Shown: piece by piece, positions 17,474 through 25,746 of the stretch
Numbering within the stretch: position 1 is the first letter of the stretch
How the letters are laid out: each line of letters begins with the position of its first letter
The notes under the pieces: generated by a model
What the model saw: only the letters and a program-made list of their open reading frames with translations
Databases searched by the model: none
What the model was told of the DNA's origin: nothing
Assembly (NCBI RefSeq): GCF_051857545.1
Contig: NZ_JBPZHB010000002.1
Coordinates: forward strand, 310,001 to 374,000
Direction: 5' to 3'
DNA length: 64,000 nucleotides
Origin: Larkinella sp051857545
GTDB taxonomy: Bacteria > Bacteroidota > Bacteroidia > Cytophagales > Spirosomataceae
Position numbers and translations under genes: made by a program

Positions 17474-18502
17474 ATGAAACGAAGTATGTTGTCGGTCCTG
17501 CTGACCGGGCTTGCCGGTGTCGCTTTCGCCCAGACGCCTTATCCCACCATCGGTTCCATCGAGCGACTCGACCCCAAACTGGATGCACTGATTGCGAAAG
17601 GCGCCCAAATGGACGTGCTGGCTTCCGGCTTCGTCTGGTCCGAAGGGCCCGTCTGGGTCAGGGAGGAGGGCGGTTATCTGCTGTTCTCGGATGTTCCGCA
17701 AAATACGGTTTACAAATGGACGGAGAAAGACGGTTGTGTGCCGTATATCAAACCGTCGGGCTACACCGGCGTTGGCCACTACAGCGACGAACCCGGTAGC
17801 AACGGTCTGGCTCTGGACGGCAAAGGAAGGCTGATTTCGGCAGAACACGGTGACCGGCGCGTCTCGGCGCTGGTGTTGGGGGGCGCATCGGGGGGCAAAA
17901 AAACGCTGGCGGACCATTACAAGGGCAAACGATTCAACAGCCCTAATGATGTGGCTCCGCATTCGAACGGCAGTGTGTATTTTACCGATCCGCCCTACGG
18001 TTTGCCGGACCGGGAAAAAGATACCAAAGCGCGGGAACTGGACGTTTTCGGCGTCTACCGGGTGGAACCAGACGGCAAAGTGACCTTGCTCATCAGCGAC
18101 CTCACCCGCCCGAACGGAATTGCCTTTTCGCCCGACGAAAAAACGATGTACATTGCCCAGTCGGATCCGGAAAAACCGTATATCATGGCCTATCCCGTTC
18201 AGGCCGACGGAACGGTGGGCAAAGGGCGGATTTTTTACGATGCCAGTGATGGAATAAAACAAAAACTGCCGGGTTTGCCCGATGGTCTTAAAGTCGATAA
18301 AGCTGGCAATGTATGGTCGAGCGGGCCGGGTGGCATACTCGTCGTTGCGCCCGACCGGGCCGACGGTCCCGGCAAGCTGCTGGGCCGGATTCGGACCGGC
18401 GTCGCCACGGCCAACTGCGCCTTCGGCAACGACGGCTCGACGCTCTACATTACCGCCGATATGTACCTCATCCGGATCAAAACCCTGACTAGAGGCCTCT
18501 AA
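17474..18502 (+). CDS. Secreted SMP-30/gluconolactonase-like protein
   Basis: 342-residue six-bladed propeller of the SMP-30/gluconolactonase family, which hydrolyses sugar lactones with a divalent metal. The ATG at 17474 opens a clear signal peptide (MKRSMLSVLLTGLAGVAFAQ), so the longer upstream frame is rejected. Family motifs are FVWSEGPVWV with the metal-binding glutamate, HYSDEPGSNGLALDGKGR, RFNSPNDVAPHSNGSVYFTD and DLTRPNGIAFSPDEKTMY. Periplasmic location follows from the signal peptide. Its lactone substrate is not identifiable. Confidence 0.88.
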   Translation: MKRSMLSVLLTGLAGVAFAQTPYPTIGSIERLDPKLDALIAKGAQMDVLASGFVWSEGPVWVREEGGYLLFSDVPQNTVYKWTEKDGCVPYIKPSGYTGVGHYSDEPGSNGLALDGKGRLISAEHGDRRVSALVLGGASGGKKTLADHYKGKRFNSPNDVAPHSNGSVYFTDPPYGLPDREKDTKARELDVFGVYRVEPDGKVTLLISDLTRPNGIAFSPDEKTMYIAQSDPEKPYIMAYPVQADGTVGKGRIFYDASDGIKQKLPGLPDGLKVDKAGNVWSSGPGGILVVAPDRADGPGKLLGRIRTGVATANCAFGNDGSTLYITADMYLIRIKTLTRGL

Positions 18503-18519
18503 AACCTGCCATCGATTTC

Positions 18520-18558
18520 CTCCCCGGAACCCCGGATCAAAGCCGGGGTTCCGGGGAG
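18520..18558. terminator. Perfect 16-bp GC-rich hairpin
   Basis: CTCCCCGGAACCCCGG (18520-18535) pairs perfectly with 18543-18558 over a 7-nt loop. It is the likely end of the SMP-30 transcript; no strong T run follows. Confidence 0.75.
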
Positions 18559-18570
18559 CCAGTCACTTTA

Positions 18571-18600
18571 TTCTTAACTCTTCACTCATAATTCTTCACG
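18571..18600. repeat. Word-repeat segment related to the hairpin at 56.04 kb
   Basis: Contains cttaactcttcactc and taattcttcac, the same words that build the hairpin at 56037-56130. Here they have no inverted partner. Confidence 0.5.
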
Positions 18601-18624
18601 CTGTTCTTAATCTCGCTATATTTG
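18593..18624 (+). promoter_or_regulatory. Promoter of the PBP2/rodA pair
   Basis: Perfect TATATTTG at 18617-18624, with a weak TTC-rich element about 20 nt upstream; ATG at 18675. Confidence 0.55.
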
Positions 18625-18674
18625 TACTGAAGCTGGTATGAAATGTGTAGTGAGGATTTCTGGGTTATAAGGTT

Positions 18675-20651
18675 ATGATTGAGAACAGAAAATACATTGT
18701 CATCGGCGTTTTCTGTCTGGTTGGGCTGGTCTATCTGTCGCGTTTGTTTTATCTGCAAATCCTGGATGACAGTTATTCACTGGAATCGTCGAGTAACTCC
18801 ATAAAACGGGTCATCGAAATCCCGTATCGCGGTCAGATTTATGACCGGAACGGGAAATTTATGGTCTACAATACGCCGGTGTACGATCTGTACGTCACCC
18901 CCCAAAAAGTACAAATTCCGGATACCGCTGCCTTCTGTCACTTGCTGAGCCTGGAGCGTACCGAATTTGACAGCATTATGGCGGCAGCCAAGGCGCATTC
19001 TTACCGAAAACCGTCGTTGTTTTTGCGGCAGTTGTCGAAAGAAGATTTTGCCCGGATTCAGGATGCCTTGGTCGATTATCGCGGTTTCGAGCACGTCACA
19101 AGTTCGATGCGGACGTATCCGGCCCACACCATGGCGAATGCGCTGGGCTACGTCAGCGAGGTCAGCCGCAAGCAGCTCGACGAACAGGAAACACCATATT
19201 ACCGCCAGGGTGATTATATTGGACGAAGCGGCCTGGAAGAACAATACGAATCCGTCTTGCGGGGGCAGCGGGGCATCAAATTCGTGATGCAGAACGTCCA
19301 CGGTGTGGTGAAAGGCTCCTGGAAAGACGGCGCGTTCGATTCGCTGGCCATTGCGGGCAAAAACCTGCATACCGGGATCGATGTCGAAATTCAGCAGTAT
19401 GCCGATACGCTGATGCAGAACAAAGTGGGCAGTGTTGTCGCCATCGAACCATCGACTGGCCAGGTATTGTGCATGGTGTCGGCCCCAACCTACGACCCCA
19501 ACTCACTGTCGAGCCGGTTTTTTTCCAAGAGCTACTCCAAACTGGCCAAAAATCCCTATAAACCGCTGATCAACCGCCCGGTAATGGCGAGTTACCGGCC
19601 CGGATCGACCTTCAAACTGATTCAGGCGCTGGTGGCTCTGCAGGATGGCGCGGTGTCGCCCGGTTCGATTTTCAGCCACGCTGGTTCGCCGATGAAGTGC
19701 CACTGCAACCGGTCCGGTCGGTTGAATCTTTCCGGGGCCGTTCAATATTCCTGCAATCCCTACTTCTACCACGTTTTTCGGCGGCTGCTCTACAACAACG
19801 CGGAACGAAACACCTTCAAGGCGTCGGCGATGGGCTTGCACCATTGGCACGATATGGTCTCGAAGTTTGGGATCGGGAGTCGGCTCGGCATCGATTTGCC
19901 GAGCGAACTGAGAGGAAGTTTGCCGGATGCGGAGTTATACGACAAACTTTACGGAGAAAAGCACTGGAAATTTTCGACGGTTTATTCCCTCAGCATCGGC
20001 GAAGGCGAGTTGCTGATCAACCCGTTGAAAATGGCTAATGTGGCCGCGATCATTGCCAACCGGGGCTGGTTCTACACCCCCCACATCGTGAGTGGCATTG
20101 GTGAGCCAGGGAAAGGAATTGACCCGAAATACCTCGAAAAACACGATGTCGGCATTGATCCGCGCCATTTTGAAATCGTCGCGGAAGGGATGCAGGGCGC
20201 GGTTGAACACGGCACTACCACCTTGGCTGCCGTGATTCCGGGCATTACGATGTGTGGAAAAACCGGCACTTCCCAAAACAAAAAAGGGAAAGATCATTCC
20301 ATCTTTGTTGCCTTTGCGCCCCGCGAAAATCCGAAAATTGCCATTGCGGTTTTCGTTGAAAATGCGGGTTGGGGTGGAATTGCCGCAGCGTCGGTGGCTT
20401 CGCTCGTGATCGAAAAATACATCAAACGACGGGTCGATAACCACGCGCTGGACAAGAAAGTGAAGGAAGCCAACTACCTTCCCGCGATTACGCCACCTAA
20501 AAAACCGGCACCCAGAAAGTTTGTAGAACCGCCGAAGGACAGCACGGCCAAACCGATGATCGTGAAAACCGTTCCTGCCCGACCAGTGGCACCTGCCCCA
20601 CCGGAAACCCACTCGCTGGCTTCCCGGCCAGTGACTACCAACGGAAATTAA
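18675..20651 (+). CDS. mrdA: Penicillin-binding protein 2 (elongasome transpeptidase)
   Basis: 658-residue class B PBP that cross-links peptidoglycan during side-wall growth with RodA. The N-terminal membrane helix (YIVIGVFCLVGLVYLSRLFY) is followed by the dimerisation domain (IPYRGQIYDRNGKFMVYN) and the transpeptidase. Active-site motifs are S311-TFK in YRPGSTFKL, S359-C-N and K529-TG in CGKTGTSQN. A proline- and lysine-rich tail covers the last 60 or so residues. rodA follows 45 bp downstream, confirming the pairing. Confidence 0.94.
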   Translation: MIENRKYIVIGVFCLVGLVYLSRLFYLQILDDSYSLESSSNSIKRVIEIPYRGQIYDRNGKFMVYNTPVYDLYVTPQKVQIPDTAAFCHLLSLERTEFDSIMAAAKAHSYRKPSLFLRQLSKEDFARIQDALVDYRGFEHVTSSMRTYPAHTMANALGYVSEVSRKQLDEQETPYYRQGDYIGRSGLEEQYESVLRGQRGIKFVMQNVHGVVKGSWKDGAFDSLAIAGKNLHTGIDVEIQQYADTLMQNKVGSVVAIEPSTGQVLCMVSAPTYDPNSLSSRFFSKSYSKLAKNPYKPLINRPVMASYRPGSTFKLIQALVALQDGAVSPGSIFSHAGSPMKCHCNRSGRLNLSGAVQYSCNPYFYHVFRRLLYNNAERNTFKASAMGLHHWHDMVSKFGIGSRLGIDLPSELRGSLPDAELYDKLYGEKHWKFSTVYSLSIGEGELLINPLKMANVAAIIANRGWFYTPHIVSGIGEPGKGIDPKYLEKHDVGIDPRHFEIVAEGMQGAVEHGTTTLAAVIPGITMCGKTGTSQNKKGKDHSIFVAFAPRENPKIAIAVFVENAGWGGIAAASVASLVIEKYIKRRVDNHALDKKVKEANYLPAITPPKKPAPRKFVEPPKDSTAKPMIVKTVPARPVAPAPPETHSLASRPVTTNGN

Positions 20652-20696
20652 GTATTCATCGTCTATAAGCAGACCGGCGACCCGGTCATCATTCCT

Positions 20697-21977
20697 TTGG
20701 TTTCGAGAGAACCACAAATTACGCAAAACATCGATTGGGTAACGCTCATGCTCTACATTGCCTGCGTGTTGATGGGCTGGCTGAACGTGTACGCGGCCGT
20801 TTACAGCCCCGAAACCCAGACGAACCTCTTCGATATGTCCACGGAAGCGGGTAAACAATTGATGTGGATTGGTACAACGGTATTGCTCATTATTGCCATT
20901 CTGGTGATCAACTACCGGTTTTGGGATACATTTGCCTTTGTCATCTACGGCATTACGATTCTGTTGTTGTTACTGGTGTTGGTAGCGGGATCCAATGTCA
21001 ACGGTTCGCGGTCGTGGTTTAAACTGGGGGCTTTTTCCATTCAACCTGCCGAGTTTTCCAAACTCGGTACGGCTTTGGCCCTGGCGCGATATATCGACTA
21101 TCCAAACGTCAACCTGACCAAACTGAAAGACCAGCTCTCGTGTGCGGGGATCATTGCCTTGCCGGCCTTGCTCATCATTGCGTCGAACGAAACTGGCTCG
21201 ATGCTGGTGTTTGCCTCCTTCATCATCATGCTCTACCGCGAAGGGCTGCCAGGAATTTACCCGCTGATCGCCATTGTGATCGTGGCCCTGTTCATTCTGA
21301 CGCTGATTGTGCCAAAATTCATTTTGTTTGGGGTTATTCTGGCCCTCGGTCTGCTGGTTTTCTTCCTGACGCCCCGCTACCAGCGTTCGGTGCAGAATGT
21401 AATGGTTATCGGCATCACGGCGGTTTCGATGATTGCGATTGTGGCCGGTGTCGATTTCTTTGTGAACAGTGTATTGCAAAAACACCAGCAAAACCGGATC
21501 AAAGTATTGGTCAACCCGGCGGCCGATCCGCTGGGCGTGGGCTGGAACGTGACGCAGGCCAAGATTGCCATTGGTTCCGGGCGATTACAGGGAAAAGGTT
21601 TTCTGGAAGGGACCCAAACCAAACTGGACTTTGTACCCGCACAAAGTACGGATTTCATTTTCTGCACCATTGGCGAGGAACACGGTTTTATTGGCAGTGC
21701 GGTTGTTTTAAGTATGTTTGTTTTTCTATTGTGCCGGATTGTAATCCTGGCCGAAAAACAACGAACGCGTTTCGCCCGGGTGTATGGGTATTCGGTGGCC
21801 GGTATTCTCTTTTTTCACCTGATGATCAACATCGGGATGACAATTGGCCTGATGCCGGTCATCGGCATTCCGCTGCCGTTTTTCAGTTACGGCGGTTCGT
21901 CACTCTGGTCGTTTTCGATTCTGCTGTTTATTTTCCTGAAACTGGATTCCCGCCGGGTAGGAATGTTTACGCGGTAA
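20697..21977 (+). CDS. rodA: Rod shape-determining glycosyltransferase RodA
   Basis: 426-residue SEDS-family peptidoglycan polymerase, partner of PBP2. The best start is TTG at 20697 (MVSREPQITQNIDWVTL); the next ATG would lose conserved N-terminal sequence. About ten membrane helices are visible. SEDS landmarks include GSRSWFKLGAFSIQPAEFSK, FVPAQSTDFIFCTIGEEHGF and PFFSYGGSS near the C-terminus. It ends 7 bp before a perfect 45-bp hairpin shared with the convergent oxidase gene. Confidence 0.93.
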   Translation: MVSREPQITQNIDWVTLMLYIACVLMGWLNVYAAVYSPETQTNLFDMSTEAGKQLMWIGTTVLLIIAILVINYRFWDTFAFVIYGITILLLLLVLVAGSNVNGSRSWFKLGAFSIQPAEFSKLGTALALARYIDYPNVNLTKLKDQLSCAGIIALPALLIIASNETGSMLVFASFIIMLYREGLPGIYPLIAIVIVALFILTLIVPKFILFGVILALGLLVFFLTPRYQRSVQNVMVIGITAVSMIAIVAGVDFFVNSVLQKHQQNRIKVLVNPAADPLGVGWNVTQAKIAIGSGRLQGKGFLEGTQTKLDFVPAQSTDFIFCTIGEEHGFIGSAVVLSMFVFLLCRIVILAEKQRTRFARVYGYSVAGILFFHLMINIGMTIGLMPVIGIPLPFFSYGGSSLWSFSILLFIFLKLDSRRVGMFTR

Positions 21978-21983
21978 AGGAAC

Positions 21984-22085
21984 AAGGTAATTCCCAATGT
22001 AAAATGATGAATGCTAAATGTAAAAGTGTTTCAAATCGAGCACTTTTACATTTAGCATTCATCATTTTACATTGGGAATTACCTT
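21984..22085. terminator. Perfect 45-bp hairpin between convergent genes
   Basis: The arms 21984-22028 and 22041-22085 are perfect reverse complements with a 12-nt loop. The arm is composed of related words (aatgtaaaatg, atgaatgc, taaatgtaaa). It lies between rodA and the convergent oxidase gene, whose stop codon begins 2 bp after it. Confidence 0.88.
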
Positions 22086-22086
22086 T

Positions 22087-23319
22087 CTAAACCACCTTCA
22101 CCGCAATCCGATGGCAGGCATTGTTGCAGTAGCCTTCCGGATTCCATTGGGGCATCACCATCGGCTGTGAAACCCCCGCATCGTCGACGGCCCGCGCCCA
22201 GATTTCATAGTAGCCTTTCTGCGGAAGTTTCAGCTCTGCCGTCCACTGCTGCCAGGCCAGCCGGTTTTTGGGGCTCTGGAGTTTGCAGGGTTGCCACGTA
22301 CTGCCGAAGTCGAAGGAAACCTGCATGGTTTTCACCGCCCGGTCGCCCGCCCAGGCGTGGCCACGCAGGCTGATCGACTGACCCAGATCCACCATCGCCC
22401 CGGTTTTTGGAAACGTGATGAGGGATTTGACCGGCATAGATTCGATGATCTTGAACTGATCCTCCGGCGGATCGACACCCGGCTGAACCGGATTGATCGG
22501 TACTTTGTAGCTTTTTCCGGTCATTTTTGCCCCATCGTGTACCTTGTTGCGAATGGAAATCGTGTGTAGCCACTTGCCCGAAACCGAAGCCGGCCAACCG
22601 CCAATCACCAGCCGCAACGGGTGGCCGTGCGTCAGCGGAATGTCCTTGCCATTCATGGCCCAGGCCACCAGCGTTTCGTCTTCCAGCGCTTTTTTGATCG
22701 GAATACCCCGCGAAATAACCGGTTTGGTGGCGTCCTGGCTGATGTGTAAATCTTTGCCGTAATACCCGATGTAAACCGCATCGTCTTTCAAACCGACATC
22801 CGCCAGAATGTCTTTCAGCCGGACGCCCGTCCATTCGGCACAGCTTACGGCACCGTCGCTCCACTGGTTTCCGGCGGTTTGGGGGGCGTAACCCGCCCGC
22901 CCATTCCCGGCGCATTCGAGCACCAACTGGTACGTATAGGTTTTAAACTTCTTCTTTAAATCGCTGAGGGAATAGGTTTTAGCCGCTTTAACGGATTCGC
23001 CGTTGATGGTAAGCTTCCAATTGGCTACATCAATGCTTTCGGGAATCAGTCCATTGTTCCGGATGAACATTTTATCGGCGGGTGTAATGGCATCGTCGAG
23101 CAAATGGGCGGGTGGTTCAACGTTCCACGGTTTATCGTTCAGCACGATCAGGTCCTTGTTTTTGATCAGCATCGGATTCGGTTCCTGAAAAGCAAGCGGG
23201 AGGTAACCGGTTGGCAGGCGGTCGGCGAAGGCGATTTTGGTGCCCAACATCCCGGCCATTGTGGCCAGCGTACTTTTTTTGAGAAAACCCCGACGGTTGA
23301 AGAGCGATGATCGATTCAT
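22087..23319 (-). CDS. Tat-exported sulfite oxidase-family molybdoenzyme
   Basis: 410-residue periplasmic oxidoreductase of the sulfite oxidase fold. The N-terminus NRRGFLKKSTLATMAGMLG is a twin-arginine signal. The molybdopterin domain carries the Mo-ligating cysteine C136 in LVLECAGNGR. Later motifs are WAMNGKDIPLTHGHPLRLV and the C-terminal dimerisation domain (ISLRGHAWAGDRAVKTMQVS). Such enzymes oxidise sulfite to sulfate or act on related substrates. No haem subunit or SorB-type cytochrome is adjacent, so the electron acceptor is unknown. Confidence 0.88.
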   Translation of the reverse strand: MNRSSLFNRRGFLKKSTLATMAGMLGTKIAFADRLPTGYLPLAFQEPNPMLIKNKDLIVLNDKPWNVEPPAHLLDDAITPADKMFIRNNGLIPESIDVANWKLTINGESVKAAKTYSLSDLKKKFKTYTYQLVLECAGNGRAGYAPQTAGNQWSDGAVSCAEWTGVRLKDILADVGLKDDAVYIGYYGKDLHISQDATKPVISRGIPIKKALEDETLVAWAMNGKDIPLTHGHPLRLVIGGWPASVSGKWLHTISIRNKVHDGAKMTGKSYKVPINPVQPGVDPPEDQFKIIESMPVKSLITFPKTGAMVDLGQSISLRGHAWAGDRAVKTMQVSFDFGSTWQPCKLQSPKNRLAWQQWTAELKLPQKGYYEIWARAVDDAGVSQPMVMPQWNPEGYCNNACHRIAVKVV

Positions 23320-23351
23320 GAAAGCAATTGAAAAGATTGGGTTGAATAGCT

Positions 23352-23359
23352 CAAAAGTA
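23352..23359 (-). promoter_or_regulatory. Probable -7 box of the sulfite oxidase-like gene
   Basis: On the minus strand TACTTTTG matches TAnnTTTG, 33 bp before the ATG at 23319. It lies immediately beyond the purA terminator. Confidence 0.5.
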
Positions 23360-23360
23360 A

Positions 23361-23400
23361 TAAAAAAAGACCTACAGGGCGCTTTCGTCCTTGCAGGTCT
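23361..23400 (-). terminator. Terminator of purA
   Basis: On the minus strand AGACCTGCAAGG pairs with CCCTGTAGGTCT with one mismatch and a wobble, then a run of seven T (plus-strand A run 23362-23368). Confidence 0.8.
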
Positions 23401-23426
23401 CTCAAATCAGTCGTGTAAATCAGGTG

Positions 23427-24710
23427 TTATACGACGGCTTCGCGGTGAATGATCGCGCCCCGATCCGGGCCGGTCGAGATAAAGCTGATCGGCAGACCCA
23501 GTTCGGCTTCTAAAAAATCGATGTAAGCAGCCAGTTCGGTCGGCACTTCTTCGTAGATATGAAAGTTAGCCAGATCGGTTTTCCAGCCTTTAAATTCCTT
23601 GTAAACCGGGACGACAGCCGTATCACACAGGTCATAAGGCAATTGTTCCGTAATTGTGCCGTCCGGCAATTGATAATGCGTACAGATGTTGATGGTATCG
23701 AAAATGTTCAGAACATCGACCTTCATCATAATCAGTTGCGTCACGCCGTTGATCATGATGGCGTATTTCAGCGCGGGCAGGTCGAGCCAGCCACACCGGC
23801 GGGGGCGACCCGTCGTAGCGCCGAACTCCCGGCCTTCCGCCCGCATCCGTTCGCCGGTTTCGTCCGACAATTCTGTGGGGAAAGGGCCGCTGCCAACGCG
23901 CGTGCAATAGGCTTTGAAAATACCGAACACCTCCCCAATTTGCCGGGGCGCAATGCCCAGGCCGGTGCAGGCACCCGCCGACATCGTGTTCGAACTGGTT
24001 ACGAAAGGATAGGAGCCAAAATCAATGTCGAGCAGTGATCCCTGCGCACCTTCCGCCAGCACTTTCTGTCCCACAGTCAGGGATCGGTTGATTTCGTATT
24101 CGCTTTCGACCAGTTGAAACTGCTTCATGAATTCAACGGCTTCGAAGAATTCCGCTTCGGCCTGTGGCAAAACCGACTGGTAATCAAACTGATGATGATC
24201 CAACGTAACTTTGTGGAGGTCAACCAGTTTGGTGTATTTGGCGCGGAAGTTCGGCGAAAGCACATCGCCCACGCGCAGACCCTGACGGGCTACTTTGTCC
24301 TGGTAGGTTGGACCAATTCCGCGCAGGGTCGAACCGATTTTCGATTCGCCTTTGGACAGCTCATAAGCCGCGTCCAGCAGGCGGTGGGTGGGCAGAATAA
24401 TCGATGCTTTTTTGGAAATAAAGAGGTTACGCGTCAGATCGAGCTTGTATTTGGCTAAACCGTCGATCTCTTTCCGGAACACGATCGGGTCGAGAACGAC
24501 GCCGTTTCCGATGATATTTTTAATGTCGGTCCGGAAAATTCCCGACGGAATTTGGTGCAGGACGTGCTTATAGCCGTCGAATTCCAGCGTATGACCGGCA
24601 TTTGGTCCACCCTGAAACCGGGCCACCACTTCGTACTGCGGGGCCAGTACATCCACAATTTTCCCCTTACCTTCGTCGCCCCATTGCAGGCCGAGTAATA
24701 CATCTACCAT
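23427..24710 (-). CDS. purA: Adenylosuccinate synthetase
   Basis: 427-residue enzyme that makes adenylosuccinate from IMP and aspartate with GTP, the first committed step to AMP. It has the catalytic GLQWGDEGKGK loop (D12), the IMP-binding NAGHTLEFDG and GNGVVLDP, and C-terminal TTGRPRRCGWLDLPALKYA. Length matches the family. It is followed by a strong terminator on its strand. Upstream are a small protein and fur in the same direction. Confidence 0.96.
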   Translation of the reverse strand: MVDVLLGLQWGDEGKGKIVDVLAPQYEVVARFQGGPNAGHTLEFDGYKHVLHQIPSGIFRTDIKNIIGNGVVLDPIVFRKEIDGLAKYKLDLTRNLFISKKASIILPTHRLLDAAYELSKGESKIGSTLRGIGPTYQDKVARQGLRVGDVLSPNFRAKYTKLVDLHKVTLDHHQFDYQSVLPQAEAEFFEAVEFMKQFQLVESEYEINRSLTVGQKVLAEGAQGSLLDIDFGSYPFVTSSNTMSAGACTGLGIAPRQIGEVFGIFKAYCTRVGSGPFPTELSDETGERMRAEGREFGATTGRPRRCGWLDLPALKYAIMINGVTQLIMMKVDVLNIFDTINICTHYQLPDGTITEQLPYDLCDTAVVPVYKEFKGWKTDLANFHIYEEVPTELAAYIDFLEAELGLPISFISTGPDRGAIIHREAVV

Positions 24711-24823
24711 AATAAAAAATTAAAAAATGACTGCGTTCATCGAGTTAGGTTTTAGTCGTTGAAACGAAGTGTTTGGGGGTTAGTTGCCCGACAACTAGTC
24801 AGTACGTTATCAAATAAATAGGT

Positions 24824-25048
24824 TCAGACCACGTTGCATACCTTAGCTTTTGCCATGCGGATGATGTGTTCCAATTCCATGAAATGGTTCAATTCCTTTT
24901 GCTCCTCTTCGGTTGCGTGGCCTGCTTTCTCTTTTTGCAGGAGTTCGTAAAAACGATTACGAAGTTCATCTGAAGCCTTGAATGCCAGAATCTGCTCCGG
25001 AGTTACTCCGGCTGAAATAAGATCAGTAAATTCAGCGTAGGCGTTCAT
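24824..25048 (-). CDS. Small conserved hypothetical protein (74 aa)
   Basis: About 74 residues from the ATG at 25048; a GTG at 25054 is the alternative. The protein is helical and charged: VTPEQILAFKASDELRNRFY, then LLQKEKAGHATEEEQKEL and HFMELEHIIRMAKAKV. This pattern (AS-x-R-x-x-L, KAGxxTxEE, ELxHFMxLEH) is recalled from small proteins of cyanobacteria and Bacteroidota that often precede HNH or other nuclease genes. No such partner is present here; purA and fur are the neighbours. Function is unknown; antitoxin-like is a guess. Confidence 0.65.
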   Translation of the reverse strand: MNAYAEFTDLISAGVTPEQILAFKASDELRNRFYELLQKEKAGHATEEEQKELNHFMELEHIIRMAKAKVCNVV

Positions 25049-25062
25049 AAACACTACTCACA

Positions 25063-25070
25063 CAAAAATA
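25063..25070 (-). promoter_or_regulatory. Probable -7 box of the small gene
   Basis: On the minus strand TATTTTTG matches TAnnTTTG and lies about 15 bp before the ATG at 25048, implying a very short leader. The -33 element is not clear. Confidence 0.4.
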
Positions 25071-25097
25071 TAACAATTCGATTCGTTCACCGACCGG

Positions 25098-25616
25098 TTA
25101 CGAAACCAGCGGTCGCCCGCCGTGTTCCTGAAGATCTTTTTCCTCCTCGCTTTTGGACCGGTTTTCGCAATGGTCGCGCTGGCAGCTTCCGTAGAAAATC
25201 AGCGAGTGGTGCATCACGTTGAATTTCAGCATGTCACCCACCAGCGACTGAATGTTCTGGACGCGTGGATCGCAGAACTCCATCACGTGGTGGCAATCCG
25301 TGCAGATAATGTGATCATGCTGCTTGTAGCCGTACGACTTCTCGTACTGGGCCAGATTTTTTCCAAACTGGTGTTTCGTTACCAGATCACAATCCACCAA
25401 CACATCGAGCGTGTTGTAAACCGTCGCCCGACTGACCTGGTATTTCTTATTTTTCATTGAGATGTAGAGTTCATCGACATCAAAATGATCTTCACGGTTA
25501 TAGATCTCTTCCAGAATAGCGAAGCGTTCCGGGGTTTTCCGCAGGGCTTTGCTTTCTAAATATGCCGTAAAAATTTTCTTTGCGGCATCGAGGTTGGCTT
25601 GTTTCGCTATGGGCAT
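25098..25616 (-). CDS. Fur family transcriptional regulator
   Basis: 172-residue metalloregulator with an N-terminal winged helix (LRKTPERFAILEEIYNREDH, SRATVYNTLDVLVDCDLV) and a metal-binding dimerisation domain (HDHIICTDCHHVMEFCD). A cysteine-containing tail has YGSCQRDHC. The histidine pattern fits Fur or PerR; which metal or peroxide it senses cannot be read. The extended charged tail (SKSEEEKDLQEHGG) is longer than in E. coli Fur. A receptor/PepSY iron system lies 15 kb away, but no Fur box was identified there. Confidence 0.9.
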   Translation of the reverse strand: MPIAKQANLDAAKKIFTAYLESKALRKTPERFAILEEIYNREDHFDVDELYISMKNKKYQVSRATVYNTLDVLVDCDLVTKHQFGKNLAQYEKSYGYKQHDHIICTDCHHVMEFCDPRVQNIQSLVGDMLKFNVMHHSLIFYGSCQRDHCENRSKSEEEKDLQEHGGRPLVS

Positions 25617-25746
25617 AACTTCACATTTATGAATTCCGGAGTTCGGTGTGTTGAGCTTAAGGAGCTGGTAGTAAGGTGTATACGAGACTATTTGCCCCCA
25701 TATCCATTCACTCCAAAATCCCAGAACTCGCTAATGCAGTACAAAA

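Noticed and set aside
21984..22085. Miniature transposon (MITE)
   Set aside because: The arms abut each other with a 12-nt loop, no target duplication is visible and no transposase is near; a hairpin is simpler.
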